Shown here one piece after another: positions 33,525 through 43,081 of a stretch of DNA of 64,000 nucleotides. This stretch comes from Gp1-AA122 sp036378535 (lineage in GTDB: Bacteria > Acidobacteriota > Terriglobia > Terriglobales > Acidobacteriaceae). The stretch is taken from the NCBI GenBank assembly GCA_036378535.1, contig DASUWH010000072.1, forward strand, positions 247,455 to 311,454, given 5' to 3'. The notes under the pieces were generated by a model that saw only the letters and a program-made list of their open reading frames with translations, searched no databases and was not told the origin of the DNA. The position numbers were made by a program, and so were the translations under genes. How positions within the stretch are numbered: position 1 is the stretch's first letter; each line of letters opens with the position of its first letter.

Positions 33525-33617
33525 TGTCATCCCGACCAAGTCCATGGATTGGTGGAAGCCAATCCATGGGCGCGTGGAGAGCCCGCCCCGAGCGCAGTCG
33601 AGGGGGACCTTGTGTTC
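33525..33617. repeat. Family A element with a nested perfect hairpin
   Basis: The element begins TTGTCATCCCGACCAAG and ends GAGGGGGACCTTGTGTT. Inserted within it is CCATGGATTGG-tggaag-CCAATCCATGG (33542-33569), an 11-bp perfect stem. The surrounding gap from 33486 to 33670 has no gene. Confidence 0.85.
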
Positions 33618-33670
33618 CCCCCGGCTACACCAATTCTAAAAATGCGATAGAAACCGCGCAGCCCGGCTGT

Positions 33671-34993
33671 CTATACCGGCTGCAGTTCTTCTTCGCGCCG
33701 CTCTACGATTTCCACTTTCCTGGCTGCCATTGCGACAATCGCGTACACCGCCAGAACTACCATCATGGGATCAATCTGGCGGCGGTAGTAGACCTCGACG
33801 TGAGTGAAGTAATACACCACCGGGAAGGACAGCATTAGGGCAGCGTAGGGAGCCGCTTTCATCGCACTCTCGCGAAACGCTCGCCACAAGCCAATCAGCG
33901 ACAACAGCGTCAGCGCCGTGCTGAAAAAGATGTTGGGCACATCGAGAGGCTCTTGGGCCAGGTAATCCCGATTCAGGCTCCAGAAACCGGTCCATAAATA
34001 AACAATTCGGCGAACCGTAGTTATTACGAAGAAGCCGGGATGCGTGGAGATAAATGCCATAGCCCAGCGCTTATCTCGGGCCATGTAAGGGAGTTCTCCC
34101 AGCTGTTTGAACTGCTCCCAATCCTGCGGATTATGCCAAGGGCCGATCTCCGCGGGACGCCAGTGAAACGTGTCGCCGTTGTTGCCGATGAGCAGTTCCA
34201 TACCCATGGTGTCGCGAAAGGGCACGAATTGGTGGAAGACTCGATAATTTCTTACGAACCAGGGAACGACGCATACGATCAGAGCAAGAACTGCCACGCC
34301 GGCAGGAGCGAACCATTTGGCGCCTTGCTGACGCAGGCGATAGCACATCCAGCCAAGCAGTAAAGGCAACACGGACATAACGACGGGATCGGTCAGGGCG
34401 GTGATACCGAATATGACTCCAAAGCCGATCCATGTCCAAATCCTTGTACGCCGGTCCATGGATAGCGCCATCAGGAAGACGATGCTCAGCAGCAGGGTTG
34501 ACAGCCACGTGGACCAGATTCGTTCCACGGAGAAATAGATTCCATACGGGAAGAACGCCCAGCCCCAGGCTGACCAGTGCGCCACCTTCTCTCCGAAACT
34601 CTTGCGCGCGAAAAAGAACACTGGAACGCATGTGAGTGATGAGATCAAGGCCTGGAAGATGAGGATCACAAAGGCGGAAGTCCTCGTGTATACACCGAAC
34701 AGTTTGAAAACGCCGGCGACTATGGCCGGGTAGACCGGGGTGAGAAATGCCGTGGGGCCGGTATTCTCAAATAGGGGATTGCTGAACCCTTGTCCGCTGG
34801 CCAGGGAGCGCGCAATTCTGCCAGTCTCGTAGGCGAATTTCCAATGATCGCGGGCGGGATCCAGTTGTTCGGTGTAAAGGAAGGCCATTACTACCAGTCG
34901 CGCAACCAGCGCGGCCAGCACCATCCAGAACAGAAAGTTAAAATCAGAATTGCGGCGCCAGCCAAGGTTGCTGCCACGACTTGTATCTCTCAT
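33671..34993 (-). CDS. GT-C family glycosyltransferase-like membrane protein (ArnT/PMT-like)
   Basis: A 440-residue integral membrane protein with about ten helices. The first luminal loop, LYTEQLDPARDHWKFAYETGRIARSLASGQGFSNPL...GPTAFLTPVYP, has the acidic residue and GEGYS-like pattern seen in the GT39/GT83 lipid-linked sugar transferase superfamily. The C-terminus is short, lacking the soluble domain of ArnT. It probably transfers a sugar from a polyprenyl carrier; the acceptor is unknown. Monocistronic, divergent from the permease gene at 35190. Confidence 0.72.
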   Translation of the reverse strand: MRDTSRGSNLGWRRNSDFNFLFWMVLAALVARLVVMAFLYTEQLDPARDHWKFAYETGRIARSLASGQGFSNPLFENTGPTAFLTPVYPAIVAGVFKLFGVYTRTSAFVILIFQALISSLTCVPVFFFARKSFGEKVAHWSAWGWAFFPYGIYFSVERIWSTWLSTLLLSIVFLMALSMDRRTRIWTWIGFGVIFGITALTDPVVMSVLPLLLGWMCYRLRQQGAKWFAPAGVAVLALIVCVVPWFVRNYRVFHQFVPFRDTMGMELLIGNNGDTFHWRPAEIGPWHNPQDWEQFKQLGELPYMARDKRWAMAFISTHPGFFVITTVRRIVYLWTGFWSLNRDYLAQEPLDVPNIFFSTALTLLSLIGLWRAFRESAMKAAPYAALMLSFPVVYYFTHVEVYYRRQIDPMMVVLAVYAIVAMAARKVEIVERREEELQPV

Positions 34994-35189
34994 CCCTGCG
35001 GTTCTCTCCTGGTTTCGGGTCCGAGGCAGGCTTCTGCGTATTTCTACTCAGCTGGTACTTCTACACAGGGCATACGCGGAAGTCAAACCAAGGCGGTAAG
35101 ATGCCGGAAACACGCGGATTGCTGCCACGCCGACTGCGGTTTGCTAATTGCGCCTCGAAATGAAGCCGGGTAGCATCTAAACAGCATCC

Positions 35190-36425
35190 ATGCCTGTCGC
35201 AACTGCAACCAGGGAAAAGCCAAAGCTGGTTTTTGGCGAAATCCTGAGCTTCGCCTACGACACCTTCTGTAGCAACAAGGTTCGCTTCCTGCTCACGTCC
35301 CTGGGCATGATGATCGGGACCGCTTCCCTCATTCTGGTGGTCACCATCGGCATGACCGGGAAGGAGTACGTGCTGAACCAGATCCAGGCCATCGGCGCAA
35401 ACATGATCTATGTGGAATATGAGGGCGGCGCCGATCGCATTACGGCCACGACTCCCGATCCGCTCACTGAGTCCGACGTCCTGGCCGTGCAGGAGCAGGT
35501 ACCCGGAGTGGTGAACGCGTCGCCGGTGGTTCCCCTGGATGATCGCGTCGCGGTGAACGGCAAGGACCGCGATGTGCGCCTCTTGGGGGTTTATCCGGAA
35601 TATCGCTGGGTGCGCAATCTCGTTGTGCTCACGGGACGCTTCTTCGATCAACAAGACGAACAGGCTCGAAACAAGGTCGGGATTATCACTACCAAGCTGG
35701 CAGAGGATCTGTATGGATCCAGCGACGCTGCTGTCGGGCAGGTAGTGAAGTTCAGCGGATTGCCGTTCACCATTATCGGCACCTTCAAAGAGGGCGTGGA
35801 GACGTTTGGACAATCCGAAGTCCAAAGCAACACGATGATTATCCCTTACACCGTGAGCCGGTTCTTCACCAATACGCGCACCGTTCGCCTGATCTATTTT
35901 TCGGTGGCCGATCCCTCTCTGATTAGCTCGGCAACCGATCAGATCAAGCGTGTGCTGCAGAGCCGGCACCGGCCCGAGTCGGTGTACAGCGTGCAGAATC
36001 TCACGCAGTTGCTGGTGGTAGCGGCGAAAACCGCTAATGCCCTGACTATGGTGTTGCTGGCTGTCTCCCTGGTCGTGCTGCTGGTGAGCGGCATTGGCAT
36101 CATGAATATCATGCTGGCCACGGTGACGTCGCGTATTCGCGAGATCGGTATTCGAAAGGCGATTGGCGCGACCAACCGGGAAATTCAGTTCCAGTTTCTC
36201 TCCGAGGCGATCCTGATTTCGCTCTTCGGTGGGATTGTCGGTATCGTTGTCGGTTTGGCCCTGCCCTTCTCCATTCGCTTCGTGACCGACTATCGGCTGC
36301 CGATATCGGGATGGTCAGCCATCGTAGCTTTGGTGGTTTCCTCGGCTGTCGGCATCCTCTTCGGGACGGTTCCGGCATCGCGGGCGGCGCAACTGGATCC
36401 GGTCGAAAGCCTACGCTACGAGTAG
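35190..36425 (+). CDS. MacB-like ABC transporter permease
   Basis: A 411-residue permease with one N-terminal helix (RFLLTSLGMMIGTASLILVVTIG), a large periplasmic MacB domain (about 60-270) and three C-terminal helices of the FtsX type (LLAVSLVVLLVSGIGIMNIMLATV; REIGIRKAIGATNREIQFQFL; PASRAAQLDPVESLRYE). There is no ATPase or adaptor gene beside it; it could use the ATPase at 1595 or one encoded elsewhere. Function (efflux or lipoprotein/peptide export) is not determined. Confidence 0.85.
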   Translation: MPVATATREKPKLVFGEILSFAYDTFCSNKVRFLLTSLGMMIGTASLILVVTIGMTGKEYVLNQIQAIGANMIYVEYEGGADRITATTPDPLTESDVLAVQEQVPGVVNASPVVPLDDRVAVNGKDRDVRLLGVYPEYRWVRNLVVLTGRFFDQQDEQARNKVGIITTKLAEDLYGSSDAAVGQVVKFSGLPFTIIGTFKEGVETFGQSEVQSNTMIIPYTVSRFFTNTRTVRLIYFSVADPSLISSATDQIKRVLQSRHRPESVYSVQNLTQLLVVAAKTANALTMVLLAVSLVVLLVSGIGIMNIMLATVTSRIREIGIRKAIGATNREIQFQFLSEAILISLFGGIVGIVVGLALPFSIRFVTDYRLPISGWSAIVALVVSSAVGILFGTVPASRAAQLDPVESLRYE

Positions 36426-36761
36426 AACCACGTAGGGACAGGCGCCCCCGCCTGCCCCGCGGAGCGCAGCTCCGCGGCAGAGTTGGAATCAGACTCCCGA
36501 GGTCAGAGGCGATTCGAGCAAAGCAAGCCGAGCGTCGCCCGTCCGAGCAGGCGGGGGCGAGTGCGCAGGGAAACTCTGATTTAAGTTTCCTTTGTCATCC
36601 CGACCGAAGCGAAGCGGAGTGGAGGGACCTTGTGTTTCAGCGCCCTTCACTTGTAGTAGTCGAAGGGTGCCTAAGCTGTTGAATATAAGTCCACGCTTTA
36701 GCGCCTGAGGGCTTTCTTTTGCCGCCGAGGAACTTTTTCAGCGGCCTATAGGGGTTCGGAT
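36426..36761. repeat. Repeat-filled gap: families B, A and C
   Basis: Family B (36426-36475: CACGTAGGGACAGGCGCCC; CCGCGGAGC-gca-GCTCCGCGG hairpin), family A (36593-36638: TGTCATCCCGACCGAAGCGA to CCTTGTGTTT) and family C (36645-36745: GCCTAAGCTGTTGAATATA, GCTTTAGCGCCTGAGGGC, TTTTGCCGCCGAGGAAC) follow one another. No gene. Confidence 0.82.
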
Positions 36762-37709
36762 CTACAGAATTTTCTTGCCGAAAGCTGACAACGTCAGTTC
36801 GACAGCCAAGTCGGCGGTCTGGTTGTGCTCGTCGATGACCGGGTTCACTTCCACGATTTCAAAACTCAGCATGCGCCCGTGGTCGGCAATAATTTCCATG
36901 GCCAGATGAGCTTCACGATAGGTTGCGCCGCCGCGCACCGGAGTGCCTACGCCGGGTGCGTCCTCAGGATCGATCCAATCCATATCCAGCGAGACATGAT
37001 ACCCAGCCGTACCGCGTCCAGCCATGCGCAAGGCTTCTTCCATGACGGCGCGCATGCCGCGCTCGTCGATGTCGCGCATGGTAAATACCTCCACCCCCGC
37101 GCGACGAATGTTTTCTTTCTCGATCGAGTCAATGTCACGGACGCCGACGAGCACGCAGTTTTCCGGATTTACCTTGGGATGAAAACTGAAAATGTTGGCC
37201 AGTTCTGGCGGCCCGAGCCCCATGATGGCGGCCAATGGCATCCCGTGGACGTTGCCGCTGGGTGAGGAGTCAGGAGTATTGATGTCTGCGTGCGCATCGA
37301 TCCAGATGAGTCCAATCCTTTGGCTCTGCTTGTGATAGAACTCCGCCACTCCGGCTACCGTACCGGCGGCAACGGAGTGGTCTCCCCCCAACACGATGGG
37401 TATCTTGCCCGCTTCCAGGGTCTTCAATACCAATTCGGCATGCTTGCTGCAGGTTGCGGTGATCTCTTTGAGGTACTTCGCCCGCGGGTCGCCCTCTTTT
37501 TTCTGCTCGGCGATGGCAACCGCGATGTTGCCCGCATCTTCGACTACGTGGCCGAGCGCTTCGAGTCGAGCTTCCAGGCCGGCTACGCGTACCGCCGACG
37601 GGCCCATATCCACGCCACGGCGCGATTGGCCAAGATCCAGGGGAACGCCGATAACCCGGATTTTCCGGGGAGAGATGCTAGTGATAGGTACGGGTGTCGT
37701 GCTCGACAT
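36762..37709 (-). CDS. rocF: Arginase
   Basis: A 315-residue Mn-dependent ureohydrolase converting arginine to ornithine and urea. Metal-binding motifs are GGDHSVAAGT, DAHADINTPDSSPSGNVHGM and SLDMDWIDPEDAPG. The third usually reads SxDxDxxDP and here keeps all three Asp residues. N-terminal RVIGVPLDLGQSRRGVDMGPSAVR is typical of arginases rather than agmatinases. It lies 60 nt downstream of... the asnS gene is read toward the same direction from its own start further downstream, so the two are not clearly an operon. Confidence 0.9.
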   Translation of the reverse strand: MSSTTPVPITSISPRKIRVIGVPLDLGQSRRGVDMGPSAVRVAGLEARLEALGHVVEDAGNIAVAIAEQKKEGDPRAKYLKEITATCSKHAELVLKTLEAGKIPIVLGGDHSVAAGTVAGVAEFYHKQSQRIGLIWIDAHADINTPDSSPSGNVHGMPLAAIMGLGPPELANIFSFHPKVNPENCVLVGVRDIDSIEKENIRRAGVEVFTMRDIDERGMRAVMEEALRMAGRGTAGYHVSLDMDWIDPEDAPGVGTPVRGGATYREAHLAMEIIADHGRMLSFEIVEVNPVIDEHNQTADLAVELTLSAFGKKIL

Positions 37710-37769
37710 AATTAGTGTGACTCACCGCCGGGATCGCCGGCGCTCTCGGCGCACTCGGCGATGAAAGTT

Positions 37770-39110
37770 TTAGGGGTACAGCCGATACAACATCCTCGGG
37801 AACGGAATGGTTTCGCGAACGTGTTCCAGCCCGCAGATCCATGCCACTGCCCTTTCAATGCCCATCCCGAAGCCCGCATGGGGCACACTGCCATACTTCC
37901 GCAGATCCAAATACCACTTGAAGGCCTCTTCCGGCAGACCATGCTCGTGAATCCGTTTGATCAGCAGATCGTAGGACGCCGTACGTTGCGATCCGCCGAT
38001 GATCTCGCCGTAGCCCTCCGGTGCCAGCACGTCCACGCACAGAGCCAATTCCGCACGCTGCGGGTCCGGTTCCATGTAGAACGCCTTTACGTCTGCCGGA
38101 TAGCGATGCACCATCACCGGCTTGTCGAACTGCGAGGACAGATAGGTTTCATCCGGCGAGCCCAGATCGCCGCCCCATTCGAATTGGTTTTCGATCGCGC
38201 CCTTGCTGTGAGCCTCCTGCAGCATTTTCACCGCTTCGTCGTAGGAAACCCGCGGAAACGGTGGCTCGATCTTCTCCAGTTTAGAAATGTCGCGGCCAAT
38301 GGTCTTGAGATCAGCCTGCCGTTTTTCCAGGCAGCGTTTCACGATGGCGCTGATGAAATTTTCAGCCAAGTCCATCAACTCATCGAGGGTGGCGTAGGCC
38401 ACCTCGGGTTCGACCATCCAGAACTCGGTGAGGTGGCGGCGGGTTTTGGATTTTTCCGCCCGGAAGGTGGGGCCGAAGGAATAAACCTTGCCCAGAGCCA
38501 TCGCGGTCGCTTCGATGTACAGCTGCCCGGATTGCGTCAGAAAAGCCTGCTCATCAAAGTAGTCGACCGGAAAAAGCGTGGTCGTGCCTTCGCAGGCTGC
38601 GGGTGTCAATATCGGCGGATCGGTCAAGGTGAAGCCGCGGTCGTCGAAAAAGTCACGAGCGGCTTTGATGATTTCGGCGCGCACACGTAGAATCGCGGCC
38701 TGCCGCGGGCTGCGAACCCAAAGGTGCCGGTGCTCCATCAGGAAGTCAGTGCCGTGTTCCTTAGGCGTGATGGGATAGGGATCGGCTTCCGTCACCCGTT
38801 GCAGCACCTTCACATTGCTGACGTCGAGTTCATATCCTCCCGGCGCCCGCTTGTCCGTACGCACCTTGCCTTCCACGATGACGCTGGATTCCTGTGTCAG
38901 ACCCTTTATGGCATCGAAAACTTCCGGCGGAACGGCGTTTTTAGGGACCACCCCCTGAATCATGCCCGAGCCGTCGCGAAAAATTGGGAACAGAAGCTTG
39001 CCGCTCTCCCGCAGGTTGTAAAGCCAGCCGCGGATGGTGACAGTCTCGCCTTCGTGATGGCCGATTTCAGCTATGGTGCTGACCGGTGTTTGCGTTGCCG
39101 TACTTTCCAT
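37770..39110 (-). CDS. asnS: Asparaginyl-tRNA synthetase
   Basis: A 446-residue class IIb synthetase. The N-terminal OB-fold anticodon-binding domain (about 15-110: VTIRGWLYNLRESGKLLFPIFRDGSG) is followed by the catalytic core with motif 2 VYSFGPTFRAEKSKTRRHLTEFWMVEPEVAY and motif 3 GFGMGIERAVAWICGLEHVRETIPFPRM. The motif 2 loop and RMLYRLYP ending fit AsnRS rather than AspRS. No T-box was found; the leader contains only an AT-rich inverted repeat. Confidence 0.95.
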   Translation of the reverse strand: MESTATQTPVSTIAEIGHHEGETVTIRGWLYNLRESGKLLFPIFRDGSGMIQGVVPKNAVPPEVFDAIKGLTQESSVIVEGKVRTDKRAPGGYELDVSNVKVLQRVTEADPYPITPKEHGTDFLMEHRHLWVRSPRQAAILRVRAEIIKAARDFFDDRGFTLTDPPILTPAACEGTTTLFPVDYFDEQAFLTQSGQLYIEATAMALGKVYSFGPTFRAEKSKTRRHLTEFWMVEPEVAYATLDELMDLAENFISAIVKRCLEKRQADLKTIGRDISKLEKIEPPFPRVSYDEAVKMLQEAHSKGAIENQFEWGGDLGSPDETYLSSQFDKPVMVHRYPADVKAFYMEPDPQRAELALCVDVLAPEGYGEIIGGSQRTASYDLLIKRIHEHGLPEEAFKWYLDLRKYGSVPHAGFGMGIERAVAWICGLEHVRETIPFPRMLYRLYP

Positions 39111-39123
39111 AATCCAACCTGAA

Positions 39124-39245
39124 TCGAGTCATTGAGCAATTTGGTAATTGGGTAATTTAGACTCAAGAAAACTGATTTCCCAGTCCGCCTGCCATTTTTC
39201 AATTGCACAATTACTCAATTACCAAATTACTCAATTGCTCAATTC
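39124..39245. repeat. AT-rich long inverted repeat (family D)
   Basis: ATTGAGCAATTTGGTAATTG (39131-39150) faces CAATTACCAAATTACTCAAT (39217-39236), and further ATTGAGCAATT/AATTGCTCAATT blocks extend the arms. The 3' arm runs into the stop codon of the TIM-barrel gene. A related element is at 56767-56858. Its base composition is far below the surrounding sequence. Confidence 0.85.
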
Positions 39246-40060
39246 TTCTCCAGCTTCTCGAACGTCTCGCTCATCCGCTCGACTGGGCTGACCTTCTCTT
39301 CGCCCTCAATTTCCAGCAACAAGGGCGGCACCTGCGGAGCAGAACGCAGCAGTTGCATGGTTTCGCTCCAATTGATGGTGCCTTTTCCGGGCCATAGATG
39401 CGAATCCTTGTCCTTCTGATTGTCGTGAATGTGAGTCGAACGAATGTGGGCCTTGAGGATTTCGAATGCCTCGGCCACGGTGCCCATCAAGTGTGCGTGT
39501 CCGACATCAAAACAGATGCCGACATCATCGAAGTGCGTTTTCTGGATGAAGTCAATGAGCAGGTCGGGAGTGGAGATTTCGTTGGGAATATTCTCCAGCA
39601 GAATGCGTACTCCCAGCGGCTTGGCGAAGGCCCGCAGGTGTTCGATGGAGGTCATGGCGGCTTCGAACTTCTGCTCGGTAAAGCTCTCGTTTCCTACACC
39701 CAGGTGTTGAACCAGGAAAGAGAAGGGAATCTGCTCCGCGATCTCGAGAGCGCGCTTGATTTCATCCATGGCCTCGATGCGGCTGGCGCGGTCGGTCGCG
39801 GTCACGTTGATGGGCGGCGAACCGGTGCGGCCCCACTCATAATCGGCAAAAAGGGGCGAATGCACCGAGTTCAGCGGAATCCCGCTGGTGCGGAACCACT
39901 CGGCGATTTCGCGCACATGCTGCTTGCGGTTGGCATAGTCGAGATGCTGGCGCGCGGCAAAGATTTCGATGGCTTGTGCGCCCCCCCGAACCATGGCATC
40001 GAGCAGCCCGGGATGCAGCCGCTCCTTCACATAAACGTACGTCGACATTGCTCTGAGCAT
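39239..40060 (-). CDS. Sugar phosphate isomerase/epimerase-like TIM-barrel protein
   Basis: A 273-residue AP-endonuclease-2/xylose-isomerase-like barrel. Putative metal ligands lie in FLVQHLGVG, ILLENIPNE, VGICFDVGHAHLMG and IRSTHIHDNQKDKDSHLWPGKGTI, the usual His/Glu/Asp pattern of the family. ATG at 40060 overlaps the ggt stop (TGATG), supporting translational coupling; an internal ATG at 40048 is an alternative. The substrate cannot be told from sequence. Confidence 0.8.
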   Translation of the reverse strand: MLRAMSTYVYVKERLHPGLLDAMVRGGAQAIEIFAARQHLDYANRKQHVREIAEWFRTSGIPLNSVHSPLFADYEWGRTGSPPINVTATDRASRIEAMDEIKRALEIAEQIPFSFLVQHLGVGNESFTEQKFEAAMTSIEHLRAFAKPLGVRILLENIPNEISTPDLLIDFIQKTHFDDVGICFDVGHAHLMGTVAEAFEILKAHIRSTHIHDNQKDKDSHLWPGKGTINWSETMQLLRSAPQVPPLLLEIEGEEKVSPVERMSETFEKLEKN

Positions 40061-41793
40061 CAGTAGCCGACTGCCTTTCCGTTATTTCTTCCGTCACTAG
40101 CGCCCAAACGCTCGCCCGTTTTCGGATCAATTTCTATACACTCGCCGTCACCCCAGAAGTGTCTCACCTTAACCTTGTGCCCTTTCGCCTGCAAGAGGCT
40201 AATAGTGTCAGGCGAGATTCGATCCTCGAGCAGCAGCTGATCCGGCAGCCACTGGTTGTGAAATCGCGGCGCATTCACCGCTTCCTGGATATCCAAGCCG
40301 TAGTCCACCACTCCCGTGAGGATGTTGGCGACGGTGGTGATGATGGTAGGACCACCCGGGGAACCAAGTACCAGAAATACTTTGCCGCTTTGCAGCACGA
40401 TGGTAGGCGTCATCGCGGACAGCGGTCGTTTGCCGGGGCCGATGGCGTTGGCCGGACCCTGAATCAATCCGAACATGTTGGGAACGCCCTGCTTGGAGGC
40501 AAAGTCATCCATTTCGTCGTTCAGCAAAAACCCGAGCCCCTCAGCGGTGACGCGCGACCCGAAAAGGTCGTTCAAAGTAGTGGTTACGGCCACCGCGTTG
40601 CCGTCCGGATCGACGACAGAATAATGGGTAGTGTCATTCGACTCCGCTGCTGTCGCCAACTGAGGATGGAGCGAGGCATACTGCTGCAATTCGCTGAAAA
40701 TCGCCGGGCGCTTCAAATCTTGGCTGGGGCTGGCGTGCTCGGGATCAATCGATTCCCTCCAGGCGGCGCCGTATTTCTTATCAATCAACGCGGCAACCGG
40801 AATTTTGGCGAAATCGGGATCACCCATAAACTCGGCACGATCGAAGAAGGCGCGGCGAAAGGCTTCCGTCGTGAGGTGGATGGCTTGCGCGGAGCGATTC
40901 CCAAACTGCTTCAAGCTGTAGCCTTCGAGAATGTTAAGAATCTCGACGAGAGCAACTCCACCCGAAGAGGGGGGCGGCGCGCTGATGATCTGGTATGCGC
41001 TCCGATAGGTGCCGACAATGGGCTCGCGTTCCTTAACTTCGTAAGCCGCTAAATCCTGCGCCGTGACCAGTCCGCCGCCTTTCTGAATGCTGCCTGCGAT
41101 GGCGCGTGCCATGTCGCCGTGATAGAAATCGTCAGGATTTTGCGCGAGGCGCTCGAGCGTATGCGCCAGTTCAGGCTGCGTGAAAGTCTCGCCGGGCTTG
41201 TAGTAGCTACCATCGCGCTGAAAGATCCGGCGCGATTCGGGGAACTTGGACAGCTCCGGGTCGCGCATGTCTTCGGCATCTTCCCACGCCAGCGCAAAGC
41301 CATCACGGGCGAGGCGAATGGCCGGTTCCATTACGCGGCGTAATCCCAGTCGCCCGTACTTACTTTCGGCAAACACCAGGCCGGCCACGGATCCCGGAAC
41401 GCCAATGGCTTTGTAACCGAGCACGCTGGCGTTGGGAATGACGTTTCCCTGGGCATCGAGATACATGTTGGCGGTGGCGGCAGCCGGAGCTTTTTCCCGG
41501 TAATCGAGGAAGTGGGCCTGCCCATCGGCCATTCGAATCAGCATGAAACCGCCGCCGCCAAGGTTCCCTGCCTGGGGATGAACGACGGCCAGCGCGAAAC
41601 CGGTAGCCACCGCCGCGTCCACCGCGTTGCCGCCACTCCGCATCATTGCGATACCGGCAGCCGAAGCCAATTCGTGCACACTGGCGACCATGGCATGGCT
41701 CGCATGCACAGGGCGCAACGGCGCCGCCAATAACGGCAGGGCGCCGGACAGAACCAGCACAAGCTGGATCAACAATCTACGGTCGCGTCTCAC
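40060..41793 (-). CDS. ggt: Gamma-glutamyltransferase
   Basis: A 577-residue periplasmic N-terminal-nucleophile enzyme that cleaves gamma-glutamyl bonds of glutathione and related peptides. A signal peptide (LLIQLVLVLSGALPLLAAP) precedes the large subunit. Autocleavage is expected before Thr388 of DTTHYSVVDPDGNAVAVTTTLN, giving the catalytic small subunit. GFLLNDEMDDF and GSPGGPTIITTV line the active site. It may be translated with the downstream TIM-barrel gene. Full length and intact. Confidence 0.93.
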   Translation of the reverse strand: MRRDRRLLIQLVLVLSGALPLLAAPLRPVHASHAMVASVHELASAAGIAMMRSGGNAVDAAVATGFALAVVHPQAGNLGGGGFMLIRMADGQAHFLDYREKAPAAATANMYLDAQGNVIPNASVLGYKAIGVPGSVAGLVFAESKYGRLGLRRVMEPAIRLARDGFALAWEDAEDMRDPELSKFPESRRIFQRDGSYYKPGETFTQPELAHTLERLAQNPDDFYHGDMARAIAGSIQKGGGLVTAQDLAAYEVKEREPIVGTYRSAYQIISAPPPSSGGVALVEILNILEGYSLKQFGNRSAQAIHLTTEAFRRAFFDRAEFMGDPDFAKIPVAALIDKKYGAAWRESIDPEHASPSQDLKRPAIFSELQQYASLHPQLATAAESNDTTHYSVVDPDGNAVAVTTTLNDLFGSRVTAEGLGFLLNDEMDDFASKQGVPNMFGLIQGPANAIGPGKRPLSAMTPTIVLQSGKVFLVLGSPGGPTIITTVANILTGVVDYGLDIQEAVNAPRFHNQWLPDQLLLEDRISPDTISLLQAKGHKVKVRHFWGDGECIEIDPKTGERLGASDGRNNGKAVGY

Positions 41794-42052
41794 GAATAGG
41801 GATGTCCCCTGATCCCGAATGGAACGGGCCAGCCTAGGATCGCAATGTGAATCTAGGCAGACCTTTGAGGCTAGCTTAGGCGAGCAGTTATGGTCAAATC
41901 ACGAAGCAAGGGAAATACCGTCAAGAGTCGTTAAGCTCGACACCCGTTACTTCACGTTCGTGTTGCTTGACCCGTGGTGGCAGAAGCAGAGTAGTATCAT
42001 CGCGCATCAACCCCCGGCCGGAAATGACATTCCCACTCGATGGATCGTGCCG

Positions 42053-43045
42053 ATGAAGATCAAAAAGAGAGAAGCCAGAACTGCTGCCCGTTGCTTCCAG
42101 TCCGCGAAGATGGCTGCGATCATTTGTCTGGCTTGTATACCAACCCTTCTTCACGCGCAGTCGGAAACTCCGCCCTGGTGTCGCCCACTCCCGCGTCCGG
42201 AATATAGGAAACTGGCGCCTGTCCAGGTGAGTGATAAATGGTTCGAGGTCTACCGGGTCGCCCCGGCCGTGTTTGCGATTTATGAGCCACACCAGTCGGA
42301 AGAGGTGATCAGCTATCTGATCCTGGGCCGCAACCGGGCTTTGCTGTTCGACACGGGTATGGGCATCAGCGACATCAAAAAACTCACTGCCGAGCTGACC
42401 CGCTTACCCATGGTGGTGCTCAATTCGCATACCCACGATGATCATGTCGGCGGCAACTGGCAGTTCGAAAACGTCTACGGCATGGACACGGCGTTCACAC
42501 GCAAGAACGCCGAAGGTTCGCGCGCGGATGCCCAAGCGGAGATTGCGCCGGGTGAAATTTGCGGCAAATTGCCTGCTGGCTTTGATCGGAAGACCTATGA
42601 GACTCGCCCGTGGACGATCAAAACCTTCCTCCACGACGGTGATCGCATTGATTTAGGTGAGCGCTCGTTGGAAGTAATTGCCACCCCGGGGCACACGCCG
42701 GATGCCATTTGCCTGCTCGATCGGGCCAATGGCCTGCTTTTTACGGGAGATACCTACTACCCCGCGCCGATATGGCTTTTCCGCCCGGAGACGGATCTGG
42801 ATGCCTATGACGCGTCTATCCGGCGACTCGCGGCCCTGGCGCCGCAAGTCAAACTCGTCCTGGGTGCGCACAATGTTCCGGTGGCCTCGCCCGAGGTGCT
42901 GCCGCGACTGGTGACTGCATTCGAGTCAGTTCGCGCGGGCAAGGTCGCGCCCACTCCGGCATCGCCCGGCAAAGTCATCTACAAGGTTGAGGACATCACT
43001 TTTCTGATGCGAGCGCCCGAAAATCGTCCGGTTCAAACGAAGTAA
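42053..43045 (+). CDS. Exported metallo-beta-lactamase-fold hydrolase
   Basis: A 330-residue protein from ATG 42053, which places a signal peptide at the N-terminus (MKIKKREARTAARCFQSAKM then AAIICLACIPTLLHAQ). The open frame extends to 41819, but that part is not convincing. Zinc motif H126-T-H128-D-D130-H131 is followed by TPGHTPDAICLLD and FTGDTYYPAP, and HNVP near the end supplies the last His. The fold includes glyoxalases, lactonases and other hydrolases; the substrate is open. Confidence 0.8.
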   Translation: MKIKKREARTAARCFQSAKMAAIICLACIPTLLHAQSETPPWCRPLPRPEYRKLAPVQVSDKWFEVYRVAPAVFAIYEPHQSEEVISYLILGRNRALLFDTGMGISDIKKLTAELTRLPMVVLNSHTHDDHVGGNWQFENVYGMDTAFTRKNAEGSRADAQAEIAPGEICGKLPAGFDRKTYETRPWTIKTFLHDGDRIDLGERSLEVIATPGHTPDAICLLDRANGLLFTGDTYYPAPIWLFRPETDLDAYDASIRRLAALAPQVKLVLGAHNVPVASPEVLPRLVTAFESVRAGKVAPTPASPGKVIYKVEDITFLMRAPENRPVQTK

Positions 43046-43081
43046 AACGCTGCGCCGCGCACGGTGTCGCGACACTCAGGC

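Noticed and set aside
36311..36682. 123-codon open frame on the plus strand
   Set aside because: It begins inside the permease gene in another frame and continues through repeat families B, A and C.
38995..39240. T-box leader for asnS
   Set aside because: No T-box core sequence; only an AT-rich inverted repeat is present.
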